64,000 nucleotides of DNA, taken from positions 124,001-188,000 of the forward strand of contig NZ_JAULRT010000059.1 of the NCBI RefSeq assembly GCF_030518215.1, given 5' to 3'. The stretch comes from Gilvimarinus algae. Lineage in GTDB: Bacteria; Pseudomonadota; Gammaproteobacteria; Pseudomonadales; Cellvibrionaceae. This document shows, piece by piece, positions 18,833-28,393 of the stretch (position 1 is the first letter of the stretch; every line of letters begins with the position of its first letter). Both the position numbers and the translations under genes were made by a program. Under the pieces are notes generated by a model, which was given only the letters and a program-made list of their open reading frames with translations, ran no database searches and was not told the DNA's origin.

Positions 18833-20176
18833 TTAACCGTCGAGCTTTTTCTCCAGATAGTGAATATTGACGCCGCCCTCGCGGAAGGCTGGGTCGCGCA
18901 CCAGTCGCTGTTGCAGCGGAATATTGGTGCGAATGCCGTCGATAATGGTCTCTTCCAGCGCATTGCGCATACGGTTGAGCGCCTCCAGGCGGGTTTCGCC
19001 GTGGGTGATGATCTTGGCAATCATGGAGTCGTAGTTGGGCGGTACGGTGTAGCCGCTGTACAGGTGCGAGTCCACGCGCACGCCAAAACCGCCCGGCGGG
19101 TGATAGTTCTTGATGGTGCCCGGGCAGGGCATAAAGGTTTTTGGGTCTTCGGCGTTAATCCGGCATTCAAAGGCGTGGCCGCGAATGACAATGTCGTCCT
19201 GGGTGATCGACAGTTTCTCGCCCGCGCAGACCCGAATTTGTTCTTTGATGATGTCCACGCCGGTGACCATCTCGGTCACTGGATGCTCTACCTGAACCCG
19301 AGTGTTCATCTCGATAAAATAGAAGCGGCCGTCTTCGTACAAAAATTCAAAGGTACCCGCGCCCTTATATTTGATGTCAATGCAGGCCTGGACACAGGCT
19401 TGCGCAGTGGAGGCGCGCACATCTTCCGGGATTCCCGGTGCCGGCGCCTCTTCCAGAACTTTCTGATGGCGCCGCTGCAGCGAGCAGTCGCGATCCCCCA
19501 GATGAATGGCGTTGCCCTGGCCATCGGAAAGTACCTGAATCTCCACGTGACGCGGGTTTTGCAGAAACTTTTCCATGTAGACAGTATCGTCGCCAAACGC
19601 GCTTTTGGCTTCGCCCTGGGTGATGTGAATGGAGCTCATCAGCGAGGCTTCGGTGTGAACCACGCGCATACCCCGGCCACCGCCGCCAGCGGCGGCTTTA
19701 ATGATGATGGGGTAGCCAATGCGCCGCGCGATTTCCTGGCACTTGTCGCGGTCTTCCGTCGGCAGCGGACCATCAGAACCGGGCACGGTCGGCACGCCGG
19801 CTTGTTTCATGGCAGCGATGGCCGAGACCTTATCGCCCATTAGGCGAATGACGTCAGGGTCCGGGCCGATAAAAACAAAACCGCTTTTTTGCACCTGTTC
19901 GGCAAAGTCGGCGTTTTCCGCCAGAAAGCCATAGCCCGGGTGCACGGCGACCGAATCGGTGACTTCCATGGCGCTGATGATCGCTGGAATGTTCAGGTAG
20001 CTCTTGGGCGACGGATTAGGGCCTATACAGACAGACTCGTCTGCCAGGCGTACGTGTTTCAAATCGCGATCCACTTGCGAGTGGACCGCGACGGTCTTGA
20101 TGCCCATTTCCTTACAGGCACGTAGAATCCGCAGCGCAATTTCGCCGCGATTGGCAATCAGAATTTTCTCAAACAT
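18833..20176 (-). CDS. accC: Biotin carboxylase subunit of acetyl-CoA carboxylase
   Basis: ATP- and bicarbonate-dependent carboxylation of biotin on AccB, first committed step of fatty-acid synthesis. 447 residues: N-terminal [25 protein letters not shown]-grasp glycine loop [12 protein letters not shown], catalytic [14 protein letters not shown] and C-terminal biotin-carboxylase domain with [23 protein letters not shown]. Full length. Follows accB by 35 bases. Confidence 0.97.
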   Translation of the reverse strand: MFEKILIANRGEIALRILRACKEMGIKTVAVHSQVDRDLKHVRLADESVCIGPNPSPKSYLNIPAIISAMEVTDSVAVHPGYGFLAENADFAEQVQKSGFVFIGPDPDVIRLMGDKVSAIAAMKQAGVPTVPGSDGPLPTEDRDKCQEIARRIGYPIIIKAAAGGGGRGMRVVHTEASLMSSIHITQGEAKSAFGDDTVYMEKFLQNPRHVEIQVLSDGQGNAIHLGDRDCSLQRRHQKVLEEAPAPGIPEDVRASTAQACVQACIDIKYKGAGTFEFLYEDGRFYFIEMNTRVQVEHPVTEMVTGVDIIKEQIRVCAGEKLSITQDDIVIRGHAFECRINAEDPKTFMPCPGTIKNYHPPGGFGVRVDSHLYSGYTVPPNYDSMIAKIITHGETRLEALNRMRNALEETIIDGIRTNIPLQQRLVRDPAFREGGVNIHYLEKKLDG

Positions 20177-20211
20177 AAACCAACTCCTCGATATCTATCG
20201 GCACAGGGTGC

Positions 20212-20670
20212 TTAAACGATGGTTACCAGGGGTTGGTCAAATTCCACAGGTTCGCCGTCTTCTACCAAAATAGCCTCGATAACGCCGGCTTTGTCGGCTT
20301 CAATCTGGTTCATCATTTTCATGGCCTCGATGATGCAGATGACATCGCCGGCCTTAACATGCTTGCCCACTTCGACAAACGACGGAGAGCCGGGGCTGGG
20401 AGAGCGGTAAAAGGTGCCAACCATGGGTGAGGTGACAACATGGCCTGCCGGTGCTGCCGGCTCCGGCGCGCTGGCGGCTTCACTTGCGGGCGCCGGTGCC
20501 GGGGTGGGCGCTGGGGCCGGCGCGGGCGCATAGGCCTGCGGGGCGCTCATGGCGACGTGACCGGAGTTGCGGCTGATGCGCACGGACTCTTCGCCCTCTT
20601 TGATCTCCAGCTCGCCGATATCGGACTCTTCCAGAAGTTCTATCAGTTTTTTAATTTTACGAATATCCAT
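20212..20670 (-). CDS. accB: Biotin carboxyl carrier protein
   Basis: Carries biotin between the carboxylase and transcarboxylase halves of acetyl-CoA carboxylase. 152 residues: N-terminal [25 protein letters not shown], an Ala/Pro-rich hinge (about 45-75) and a biotinyl domain with the EAMKMMN motif, biotin attached to the Lys near residue 118. ATG 20670. First of the accB-accC pair, 39 bases behind aroQ. Confidence 0.97.
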   Translation of the reverse strand: MDIRKIKKLIELLEESDIGELEIKEGEESVRISRNSGHVAMSAPQAYAPAPAPAPTPAPAPASEAASAPEPAAPAGHVVTSPMVGTFYRSPSPGSPSFVEVGKHVKAGDVICIIEAMKMMNQIEADKAGVIEAILVEDGEPVEFDQPLVTIV

Positions 20671-20709
20671 CCTGCCCTCACTTTGTGGGTGACTATTTGT
20701 TTCAGGGGC

Positions 20710-21150
20710 TCAGCTTTTGCAGCGCGCCAAAGCGGCGGTCAGCGCGAGCTGGTAACCGTCGGCGCCGAGGCCGCAAATAACGCCCTCGGCAATATCGGAA
20801 AAATAAGAGGTGTGGCGAAACGGTTCGCGCTTGTACACATTGGATAAGTGCACTTCGATAAACGGAATGTCTACCGCCAGCAAAGCGTCGCGCAGCGCCA
20901 CGCTGGTGTGGGTGAAGGCAGCCGGGTTGATGATAATAAAATCCACGCCCTCACCGCGTGCCTCGTGAATACGCTCTATCAGCTCGTACTCGGCATTGCT
21001 TTGCAGGCAAAGCAGGTGATGTTCCAGTTCTCGGCAGCGCTCGGTCAATTGGCGGTTGATGTCTTCGAGCCCGGTAGCGCCATATAGGCCGGGTTCGCGA
21101 GTGCCCAACAGGTTGAGGTTGGGACCGTGCAACACCAATATGCTCGCCAT
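20710..21150 (-). CDS. aroQ: Type II 3-dehydroquinate dehydratase
   Basis: Third step of the shikimate pathway. 146 residues with the catalytic N-terminal motif [33 protein letters not shown] and [21 protein letters not shown]. The frame runs up to 21204, but ATG 21150 yields the normal length and the family-typical start. Heads the aroQ-accB-accC run, common in pseudomonads. Confidence 0.96.
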   Translation of the reverse strand: MASILVLHGPNLNLLGTREPGLYGATGLEDINRQLTERCRELEHHLLCLQSNAEYELIERIHEARGEGVDFIIINPAAFTHTSVALRDALLAVDIPFIEVHLSNVYKREPFRHTSYFSDIAEGVICGLGADGYQLALTAALARCKS

Positions 21151-21485
21151 GCTAGTGTCCTTTTGCCTGTCGTTTCTGTGGGTGCCCTGCAGCGTTTGCC
21201 ACACCTGAGCCCGGATCTATTGGCTGATCAGGGGACTCAGGCCGGGAGTTTGCCGCAAATTATCACGCCTGTCCATGTCAGCGATGGGTTTTTCTTAAAA
21301 TCCTGAAAAATGCCTGCACGTTTGCGTCCGTTCGAATGATTTTTGTCGCACCTTCCAAATTGCCTGCCTAGTTTAAACAGCGTTTTCCGGCATTTTCCCT
21401 GCTATTTTTATGGGATTGTCTACACGATAGCAGAAAATGCAGAAAATTCCATGATATTGCTCCCATCGTCGGCAAAAAACAGGCT
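21151..21485 (-). other. Gene-free stretch between dsbD and aroQ
   Basis: 335 bases without a convincing gene. It must hold the promoter of aroQ-accBC-prmA; a GATAAT-like -10 on the minus strand near 21260 is possible, without a good -35. The dsbD-proximal part contains a long bulged inverted repeat (21390-21405 with 21427-21440) and a tandem 9-base direct repeat GCAGAAAAT (21430-21447). Confidence 0.6.
21390..21447 (-). repeat. Bulged inverted repeat plus tandem 9-mer behind dsbD
   Basis: The left arm (21390-21405) reads GCATTTT-CCC-TGCTAT and the right arm (21427-21440) ATAGCAGAAAATGC, complementary except for two extra C. The right arm overlaps a perfect tandem duplication of GCAGAAAAT. 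Forty bases after the dsbD stop on its strand; could be its 3' end structure, although no T-run follows. Confidence 0.55.
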
Positions 21486-23285
21486 TTACGGTTTATAGCT
21501 CTGTTCAAAGGCCCGCAATAGGTGCTCTTTGCGCAGTAGTTGGGGCAAAATCTCCGCAGGCCCCTCTTTGCCGGGAGCGAACCAGAGGTACAGCGGGACA
21601 CCGCTGCGGTTGTACTCATCCAGTAGCTGGGTAATGGCCGGGTCGCGGTTGGTCCAGTCGCCCTTCAGTGTGGCTACTTGGTAGCGATCAAATGCCTGTT
21701 CCACGGCATCGGTGTGCAGGGTAACGCGTTCGTTGGCCAAGCAGGTCAGGCACCAGTTGGCGGTGAGGTTGACCAGTACTCCGCGGCCGTCGGCGCGAAG
21801 CTCAGCCAGCCGCGAGGCGCTGTAGGCCTCCCAGCGGGAGAGTTCAGAATCGCGCTGCTCTAGGCTGGTGTAGGGCAGGGCCAGGGCCAGCACCACGCAA
21901 GCGCCCGCGGCAATGCTGACCAGAGCCTTGGCCACGCGTCCGGCCGGTTTATGGCTGGTGAGCCAGAGGGCAAAGGCGAACGCCAGCGCACCGAGCAGCA
22001 GGGCGATGACCGAGTCGCTGCCCGCCTGGCGGCCGAGTACCCATAGCAGCCAGATGGCGGTCAGGTACAAGGGGAAGGCCAGAGCCTGTTTGAGGCTGTC
22101 CATCCATGGCCCCGGCTTTGGCAGGTAGTGAATCAGGCGGGGGAAGTAACACAGCAACAGCAGTGGCAGGGCCATACCGAGCCCCAGAGCGGCAAACACG
22201 CTCAGAGATACGCCGGCAGGCTGGGTCAGGGCGAATCCGAGGGCCACACCCATAAAGGGCGCGGTGCACGGGCTCGCGACCACAGCGGCCAGCACGCCGG
22301 TAAAAAAGGAGCCCGAGAGCCCGTCGCGCTGAGTCAGCCCCTGGCCGACACCCATCCAGCCGGCGCTCAGATTAATGACGCCGGACAGTGCCAGCCCCAT
22401 CAAGACAAACAGATACACCAAGGCGGCGACGAGTAGCGGCGATTGCAGCTGAAAACCCCAGCCAATGGCTTCGCCGCCAGCGCGTGCAATCAGGAGAATA
22501 CTGGCAAAGGCGATAAAGCAGAGCACAATACCGGCGGTATAGGCCCAGCCGTGGCGGGCCAGGCGCGAGCGGTCGGCGCTGGCCAGGCTCATGACCTTGA
22601 TGGAGAGCACCGGAAAGACGCAGGGCATAAGGTTGAGAATAACCCCGCCGATCAAGGCGAACAGCAGCGCTGTGGCCAGTTTCACGGCACTGGCGGTCGG
22701 CGCCGGCTTGGTGAGTCTCGGTTGCGATGTGAAGTCTTCAGCGTCAATGATTTCGGTGGTGCCCGCGGCCGGATCGATATAAAAATAGTCGTCGTGAGGC
22801 GGGTAGCACAGACCAGCATCGGCGCAGCCCTGTGATTGCACCTTGAGGGCAAAGGGCGCGCTCTTCTCGGCGAGCGCTACTGTCAGGGTGGCGCTGGTGT
22901 AATGGACCGCCATGTGTTTTTCAAAGTACTCGTCGTACTTCTCAATGCTCTCGGAAAAGTTTGGCGTCAGTATGCTGCCATCGGTGCGAGTCAGCTTGAA
23001 CTGTTCCTGATAGAGGTAGTAGCCGGGTTCGATATCCCAATGAACGGTCAAAGTGCCATCTTTCAGCCAGCTGGAAACCAGATAGGCCTCGGTGACGGGA
23101 AGGAATTCCGGTTCCGCGCCTGTAGAGCTGCCCAGAGCTGGCTTTGCTGCCGGGGAGGCCGGTCCCGATGCGGGGGGCAGCAGCTGCAAACCGGCGTTTT
23201 CTTCGGCCAGGGCGTCGAGACCGGCGGTGAAGAGAGTAGTAAGCAGGCCGAGGGTGAGCAGGCATCTGAAGCAGTATCGGGTCAT
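21486..23285 (-). CDS. dsbD: Thiol:disulfide interchange protein DsbD
   Basis: Inner-membrane reductant conduit that passes electrons from cytoplasmic thioredoxin to periplasmic DsbC, CcmG and similar. 599 residues: signal peptide, periplasmic alpha domain (about 65-170, with SQGCADAGLCYPP), eight-helix membrane domain with NLMPCVFPVLSIK and VASPCTAPFMGVALG redox cysteines, and a C-terminal thioredoxin-like gamma domain with NWCLTCLANE, a CxxC near residue 510. Complete. No cycle partner gene is next to it. Confidence 0.95.
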   Translation of the reverse strand: MTRYCFRCLLTLGLLTTLFTAGLDALAEENAGLQLLPPASGPASPAAKPALGSSTGAEPEFLPVTEAYLVSSWLKDGTLTVHWDIEPGYYLYQEQFKLTRTDGSILTPNFSESIEKYDEYFEKHMAVHYTSATLTVALAEKSAPFALKVQSQGCADAGLCYPPHDDYFYIDPAAGTTEIIDAEDFTSQPRLTKPAPTASAVKLATALLFALIGGVILNLMPCVFPVLSIKVMSLASADRSRLARHGWAYTAGIVLCFIAFASILLIARAGGEAIGWGFQLQSPLLVAALVYLFVLMGLALSGVINLSAGWMGVGQGLTQRDGLSGSFFTGVLAAVVASPCTAPFMGVALGFALTQPAGVSLSVFAALGLGMALPLLLLCYFPRLIHYLPKPGPWMDSLKQALAFPLYLTAIWLLWVLGRQAGSDSVIALLLGALAFAFALWLTSHKPAGRVAKALVSIAAGACVVLALALPYTSLEQRDSELSRWEAYSASRLAELRADGRGVLVNLTANWCLTCLANERVTLHTDAVEQAFDRYQVATLKGDWTNRDPAITQLLDEYNRSGVPLYLWFAPGKEGPAEILPQLLRKEHLLRAFEQSYKP

Positions 23286-23503
23286 AGTCTCGTATCTGAT
23301 GTTTTAGGATCGGCTATTTTGGCGTCCCCGGCGGCGCTTTACAAATGCTCTTGCCTGGGGGCGATGCCTGAGACTTCTGCCTCAGAGCGAAGTTCAGCGC
23401 GTTGCCCGCCAGTCCTCGCTCGCGATAGACTGAGCGATTAGTCGCTGTCGGCGGGACAGTCGGGCAATCATGACACGGGGGCAAGCTTGGTTTGGCACAG
23501 ACA

Positions 23504-24214
23504 ATGATTCGATGGGCGGTATTGAGTGTGTTGGTTATGCTGGGCGCCTGCAGCAATCAGCCTCCGGCGCCGGCCGAGGCAGGTGGGTCACAGGCTCAGG
23601 TTCAGGCGCAGCCGCCGCTGAGTAAAGCCGAGCGGCGAGAGCGTCAGATCGAGCACCTCCTCGATCGGGCCGAGCTGGCGCTGTCGCGAGACCGGTTACT
23701 GATGCCCGCCCACGACAATGCCTACGACCGCTATGCCTCGGTTCTGGTGCTTGAGCCTGGCAACGAGGCGGCCCGCCTGGGGCTGCAGGCGATTGTCCTG
23801 CGGTATCTGGACATGGCCCGCGATGCCGCTCAGCGCAGCCGCTTTGCCGAGGCGGAGACTTATCTTGATCGAGCCGCTGGGATCCTGCCGCAGGATGAGG
23901 GTGTGCAGAGCTTGATACAGCAGCAGCGCGAGGCCATTGCCCGACCGCAAGAGCGCCCTGCGGCTGACAATGTCACCCTGCTCGATGCCAGGGCACTCGG
24001 CAGCCGGTCGGACGGCATTAAAACCGAATTGGTACAGCTTGCCCGGCGCGCGAAGCAAACCGATCACATGGTGCTGATTGTGGCTGCCAGCGACGCTCAG
24101 GGCCGCTGGATTTACCAAACCATGCGCGAGGCGGTGAAGGGCTATCTCTTGCGCGGCGATATTCAGGTTGGTTCGCCGGCGAGAATTGAGTTTTTACCGC
24201 CACTGGAAGAATAG
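23504..24214 (+). CDS. Predicted lipoprotein with TPR-like helical region
   Basis: Protein of 236 residues. Signal peptide with lipobox (MIRWAVLSVLVMLGAC), lipidated Cys near residue 16, then a Pro/Ala/Gln linker. The middle (about 40-150) has a tetratricopeptide-like rhythm (YASVLVLEPGNEAARLGLQAIVLRYLDMARDAAQRSRFAEAETYLDRAAGILP). The C-terminus (ARALGSRSDGIKTELVQLARRAKQTDHMVLIVAASDAQGRWIYQTMREAV) is not recognised. ATG 23504 starts the signal peptide; a TTG at 23492 is in frame upstream. 10 bases before the PCuAC gene. Function unknown. Confidence 0.8.
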   Translation: MIRWAVLSVLVMLGACSNQPPAPAEAGGSQAQVQAQPPLSKAERRERQIEHLLDRAELALSRDRLLMPAHDNAYDRYASVLVLEPGNEAARLGLQAIVLRYLDMARDAAQRSRFAEAETYLDRAAGILPQDEGVQSLIQQQREAIARPQERPAADNVTLLDARALGSRSDGIKTELVQLARRAKQTDHMVLIVAASDAQGRWIYQTMREAVKGYLLRGDIQVGSPARIEFLPPLEE

Positions 24215-24224
24215 GAGAGTTCTT

Positions 24225-24686
24225 TTGCCTTTACGACTGACTGTTGTCATTGTCCTTGTGCTAGGTTCTTTACAAAGTCTGGCCCAGTCTCCCGCCGATG
24301 TACTGAGCAGTGATGCCTATGTGCGCCTGCCGGTGCCCGGGCAGAAAAATGCAGCCGCTTTTATGACGCTGCGCAACCGAGCAGAGAAAGACCGCGTCTT
24401 AACCTCGGTGAGCTGCAGCTGCGCCGCGAAAGCAGAGCTGCATTCGCACCGTAACGAGGGCGGTGTGATGAAGATGCGTCGCGAGGCATCGGTTAAGCTG
24501 CCTGCGGCGGGCTCGTTTGAGTTTGCGCCGGGTGGCTGGCACATTATGCTGCTCGATTTTAATCGTGCCCTGCGTACCGGAGACGCCGTGGACATCACCT
24601 TGTCGTTTGCCAATGGCGACACTCTGCAGGTGCCTGCTGTGACGAAGAGTGTTTTTGACAGCAGCGACCACCAGCACCATCACTGA
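24225..24686 (+). CDS. PCuAC-type periplasmic copper chaperone
   Basis: Copper-binding chaperone family that delivers Cu(I) to cytochrome oxidase. 153 residues: signal peptide, then the beta-barrel domain with GQKNAAAFMTLRN and the copper ligands H-x-H, M-x-M and HIML (ELHSHRNEGGVMKMRR ... GGWHIMLLDF), matching the family pattern H(M)x10Mx21HxM. It ends in a His-rich tail HQHHH, possibly an extra metal site. Start is TTG 24225 with AGGAGA at 24213-24218; no ATG or GTG fits. Two Cys (VSCSCAAKAELH) just before the first ligands are unusual. Confidence 0.9.
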   Translation: MPLRLTVVIVLVLGSLQSLAQSPADVLSSDAYVRLPVPGQKNAAAFMTLRNRAEKDRVLTSVSCSCAAKAELHSHRNEGGVMKMRREASVKLPAAGSFEFAPGGWHIMLLDFNRALRTGDAVDITLSFANGDTLQVPAVTKSVFDSSDHQHHH

Positions 24687-24700
24687 AACGGAGGCGGACA

Positions 24701-25765
24701 ATGGAACGGCTAAAGCAAACGTGGCATCGATTGACAGACCGGACAGCGCGCCCGCAGGCCGACGGCGGCGGCTCGTCCGGGCGCATCTCTTTTGCCTGGC
24801 TGGCGATTCCCTTGGCGCTTTTGCTCTTGTTTCTACTGGTGTTGGGGTGTTTCTGGAGCTACACGCCGGGGCTGTTTAACGTGCAGGCTCGGACCGAAAG
24901 CGTCCTCGCGCAGCGGGATAAAAAGCCCGTTACGGGCGCGGCGACAACGGTGAGCCTGATTGCTGTTGCCAGTACTTTGCTGGATAAGCCCGGCGGCTAC
25001 CTGAGCAATGATGTAACGCCGCCCAGCTTGTGGTTGGACAACATGCCCAACTGGGAGTACGGGGTGATTATTCAGGTGCGCGATATGAGTAAAGCCATGC
25101 GCGAGGCTTTCAGTCGCTCTCAGTCCCAGTCGCTGGAAGACAAGGATCTGGCACTGGCCGAATCTCGCTTTAACTTCAATAACGACAGCTGGCTATTTCC
25201 GCCTACCGAGCGCCAGTATCGCGAGGGCATCAAAAGTCTGGACCTTTATCTCGACCGGCTGCTGGACCCCGCGCAGAAAAACGCTCAGTTTTTCGCAAGA
25301 GCCGACAACCTGCGCTACTGGTTGGCGACGGTGGAAACTCGTCTCGGCAATTTGTCGCAGCGCCTGAGCGCTAGTGTCGGGCAACAGCGTATCAATACGG
25401 ATCTCGCGGGCGAAGCGGGAGCGGTGCAGGCAACGCCGACGCCGGGTGAAGACTTCGTCAAAACCCCCTGGCTGGAAATCGATGATATTTATTTTGAAGC
25501 CCGCGGCTCCGCTTGGGCTCTGATTCACTTTTTGCGGGGCGTCGAGCGTGATTTCGCCGACGTGCTGGAAAAGAAAAATGCCCTCGTGAGCTTGCGGCAA
25601 ATCATCCGCGAGCTGGAGGCGACCCAGCACCGGATCTACAGTCCTATGATTCTAAACGGCAGCGGGTTTGGCGTGCTCGCCAATCACTCTCTGGTCATGG
25701 CGTCATACATTTCACGGGCCAACGCCGCTATTATCGATCTGCGCGAGCTTTTGGCCCAAGGGTAA
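24701..25765 (+). CDS. DUF2333 family inner-membrane protein
   Basis: Protein of 354 residues with one N-terminal membrane helix (about 32-55, LAIPLALLLLFLLVLGCFW) and a large presumably periplasmic domain. Family-typical segments are TTVSLIAVASTLLDKPGGYLSNDVTPPSLWLDNMPNWEYGV and the C-terminal PMILNGSGFGVLANHSLVMASYISRANAAIIDLR. Function unknown. ATG 24701 has GGAGG ten bases upstream. polB begins 1 base after its stop, so the two are co-translated. Confidence 0.88.
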   Translation: MERLKQTWHRLTDRTARPQADGGGSSGRISFAWLAIPLALLLLFLLVLGCFWSYTPGLFNVQARTESVLAQRDKKPVTGAATTVSLIAVASTLLDKPGGYLSNDVTPPSLWLDNMPNWEYGVIIQVRDMSKAMREAFSRSQSQSLEDKDLALAESRFNFNNDSWLFPPTERQYREGIKSLDLYLDRLLDPAQKNAQFFARADNLRYWLATVETRLGNLSQRLSASVGQQRINTDLAGEAGAVQATPTPGEDFVKTPWLEIDDIYFEARGSAWALIHFLRGVERDFADVLEKKNALVSLRQIIRELEATQHRIYSPMILNGSGFGVLANHSLVMASYISRANAAIIDLRELLAQG

Positions 25766-25766
25766 T

Positions 25767-28142
25767 GTGAGCAAAGGTGTGCGTGAAGGTTTTTTGCTGA
25801 CGCGCGCCTGGCGCGATACTCCCCGAGGGCTGGAGCTGGATTTTTGGTGGGCGACGGCCTCGGGGCCTGTGCGCACGCGCCATACCCAGCAGGAAGCAAT
25901 ATTCTTTATTCCTGCCAAAAAAAGCGCCGAGGCCGAAACGATTTTGCGCGATCTCAGTGGTTGGCGCAGCCGCTTGTTACCCATGAAGACCCGCGAGGGC
26001 AAACCGGTAGCGGCTCTTTACTTTCAGCGATTGTCCCTCGCGCGCGAAGCGGAAAAGCGCCTGACCTCCCATACCATTCCCTGCTGGGAGGCCGATATTC
26101 GCCCCCCTGAGCGTTTTTTGATGGAGCGCTTTATCACCGCGGGGGCCCTGATAGACGACAGTGCCGGGCGTGCGGCGATGTCGATAGACCCTAAGCTGGC
26201 GCCAGCCGACTACCGCCCGACCCTGAAGCTCGCCTCGGTGGATATCGAAACCTCCATGGATGCCAAGCGGCTGTTTTCCATCGGCGTCTGGTCGGCCGAA
26301 ACACGCTGTGTTTTTATGGTAGCCGACAAGCCTGGACGCCAACCACTTACAGATGAAGACGGTGCGGAGCTCATCTACTGCACCGACGAAAAGCAGTGCC
26401 TGCAATTGTTTTTGCAGTGGCTCCAGAGCGAGGACCCGGACGCCCTGATTGGCTGGAATCTGGTGCAGTTTGATCTCTGGGTGCTGACAAGTATCGCGGA
26501 AAGGCTACGCATGCCTCTGACGCTGGCGCGCGCTGGTGAGCGTATTCACTGGCGAGAAGAAAAAGGCGAGGGAGGGCGACGTTTTATCAGCGTCCCCGGG
26601 CGCGTGATGCTCGACGGCATAGAGCTGATTAAGGCGGCGAACTACCAGTTCGACAGCTACGCCCTGGATGCGGTGGCCGGCGAGCTACTGGGACAGGGCA
26701 AGTTACTGCATGGCGCCTCACGAGGAGAAGACATTGCCCGCCTGTTTTGCGACGATAAGCCGGCACTGGCCCGCTACAACCTCAAAGATTGCCAGCTGGT
26801 GTGGGATATTTTTGCCCAGCAGAAACTGCTGGATTTTGCCATTGTCCGCAGTCAACTCACGGGTCTGCTATTAGACCGGATCGGCGGCTCTGTAGCGGCT
26901 TTTGAATACAGTTACCTGCCCCGGCTGCACCGCGCCGGCTTTATCGCTCCCAATCTCGGCGAACTGCGCTCAGACATTGTCAGCCCCGGAGGCTATGTCA
27001 TGGATTCTGTGCCGGGAATCTATGACCACGTTTTGGTATTGGATTTCAAAAGTCTATACCCGAGTATTATTCGTACTTTTTACATCGATCCCTGCGCTTT
27101 TTGGAGCGCTGGGCTGAGCCAGGGCTCGGGGCAGCGCTTTGTGCCCGGCTTTAACGGTGCAGAATTCGACCGAAAACAGGCCCTGCTTCCGGAGATGATC
27201 GAAAAGCTCTGGCAGGCGAGAGACAAAGCAAAGGTGGAGGGGGATCAGCCCCTGTCTTACGCGATTAAGATCATTATGAATTCCTTTTACGGGGTCTTGG
27301 GTTCCACAGGGTGTCGCTTTTTCGATCCCCGTATCGCCAGTTCCATTACCCTGCGTGGACATGAAATTATCCAGACCAGCAAACAGTGGATTGAGCAGCA
27401 GGGGTATCGCGTTATCTATGGCGATACAGACTCCCTGTTCGTCTGGCTGTGCGAGAACGACAGCAATCTCGAGACTCAGGCCGCTTATGACATTGGTCGC
27501 GAGCTCGCCCGGCAGTTGAATCATTGGTGGCGGGAGACGCTGGAGAAGAAATACAAAATCGATAGCGCACTGGAAATCGAATTTGAAACTCACTATCGCA
27601 AATTTTTAATGCCGACCGTGCGCGGCTCGGAGGAGGGCAGCAAAAAGCGCTACGCCGGTCTTGCGTCCAGACCGGACGGCGAGGAGCTCGTATTCAAGGG
27701 TTTGGAGTCTGTGCGCACGGATTGGACTCGTCTCGCTCGCGAGTTTCAAACCGAGCTCTATCGTCGGGTTTTTGCCGGTGAGAGTTACCGTCAATATATT
27801 CTAAACGCCGTGGAAGAGTTGGTGGCGGGATCCTGTGACGACAAACTGGTGTACCGCAAGCGGCTGCGGCGCAGGTTGGACGACTACGAGAAAAACATTC
27901 CTCCTCATGTCCAGGCGGCGCGTAAATGGCGGGATTGGTCGGGAGAGAGTTTGCGTCGTGGCGATTGGGTCAGTTATCTGATCACGGTGAATGGCCCCGA
28001 GCCTGCCGAGCAGGTGCGCAGCCCCATCGACTATGAACACTACCGCGAGCGGCAACTGGCACCGGTGGCCGACGGTATCCTGTATTTTGTCAATGACTCC
28101 TTGGCGGCGATTACCGATCAGCAAATGTCGTTGTTTGGTTGA
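25767..28142 (+). CDS. polB: DNA polymerase II, B family
   Basis: Damage-inducible, proofreading B-family polymerase. 791 residues, close to E. coli Pol II (783). Exonuclease motif SVDIETS near residue 157, polymerase motif A DFKSLYPSI near 430, motif B KIIMNSFYGVLGS near 505 and motif C YGDTDSLF near 552, all intact. The start is GTG 25767, one base after the previous stop, with CAAGGG just upstream; the frame is open back to 25668 inside DUF2333. No obvious LexA box precedes it, so any SOS control would act on the operon promoter. Confidence 0.95.
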   Translation: MSKGVREGFLLTRAWRDTPRGLELDFWWATASGPVRTRHTQQEAIFFIPAKKSAEAETILRDLSGWRSRLLPMKTREGKPVAALYFQRLSLAREAEKRLTSHTIPCWEADIRPPERFLMERFITAGALIDDSAGRAAMSIDPKLAPADYRPTLKLASVDIETSMDAKRLFSIGVWSAETRCVFMVADKPGRQPLTDEDGAELIYCTDEKQCLQLFLQWLQSEDPDALIGWNLVQFDLWVLTSIAERLRMPLTLARAGERIHWREEKGEGGRRFISVPGRVMLDGIELIKAANYQFDSYALDAVAGELLGQGKLLHGASRGEDIARLFCDDKPALARYNLKDCQLVWDIFAQQKLLDFAIVRSQLTGLLLDRIGGSVAAFEYSYLPRLHRAGFIAPNLGELRSDIVSPGGYVMDSVPGIYDHVLVLDFKSLYPSIIRTFYIDPCAFWSAGLSQGSGQRFVPGFNGAEFDRKQALLPEMIEKLWQARDKAKVEGDQPLSYAIKIIMNSFYGVLGSTGCRFFDPRIASSITLRGHEIIQTSKQWIEQQGYRVIYGDTDSLFVWLCENDSNLETQAAYDIGRELARQLNHWWRETLEKKYKIDSALEIEFETHYRKFLMPTVRGSEEGSKKRYAGLASRPDGEELVFKGLESVRTDWTRLAREFQTELYRRVFAGESYRQYILNAVEELVAGSCDDKLVYRKRLRRRLDDYEKNIPPHVQAARKWRDWSGESLRRGDWVSYLITVNGPEPAEQVRSPIDYEHYRERQLAPVADGILYFVNDSLAAITDQQMSLFG

Positions 28143-28176
28143 GTGCAGTCACCTTGCCAGTTATTGACTTTTACAG

Positions 28177-28194
28177 AGCACCTTTGAAGGTGCT
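28177..28194. other. Short palindrome behind polB
   Basis: AGCACCTT / AAGGTGCT with a 2-base centre, 35 bases after the polB stop. Followed by GCCTTGCCC, not a T-run. Possible weak 3' end of the operon. Confidence 0.35.
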
Positions 28195-28393
28195 GCCTTG
28201 CCCAGACGCGTGGCGAAACAATCGCGGTTGCGAGTGTCTACTCAATTCTGGCTCAATTAGCATGCGGCACTGATATGCTGCCCACGACAAGGCGCTTGTC
28301 ACTGGCGGGCCGAGGGGGTAGTCTAGCCGCTTTCTACTTTCTGAAGTGCGCCAATCTATCTATGCCAATGCTCGCCCTAATAGAGATGCACCC

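Noticed and set aside
17819-19843. 674-codon open frame on the plus strand
   Set aside because: Fully antisense to prmA and accC, which have strong family motifs. It is the codon-position shadow of GC-rich genes and has no ribosome site or recognisable domain.
21368-21619. 83-codon minus-strand frame overlapping the dsbD end
   Set aside because: Out-of-frame with dsbD, Cys/Ser/Arg-rich, no ribosome site; a shadow.
28200-28340. tRNA-like or small-RNA structure between polB and the SMI1-like gene
   Set aside because: A short GACAAG-GCG-CTTGTC hairpin is present, but no acceptor stem, T-loop or terminator pattern fits.
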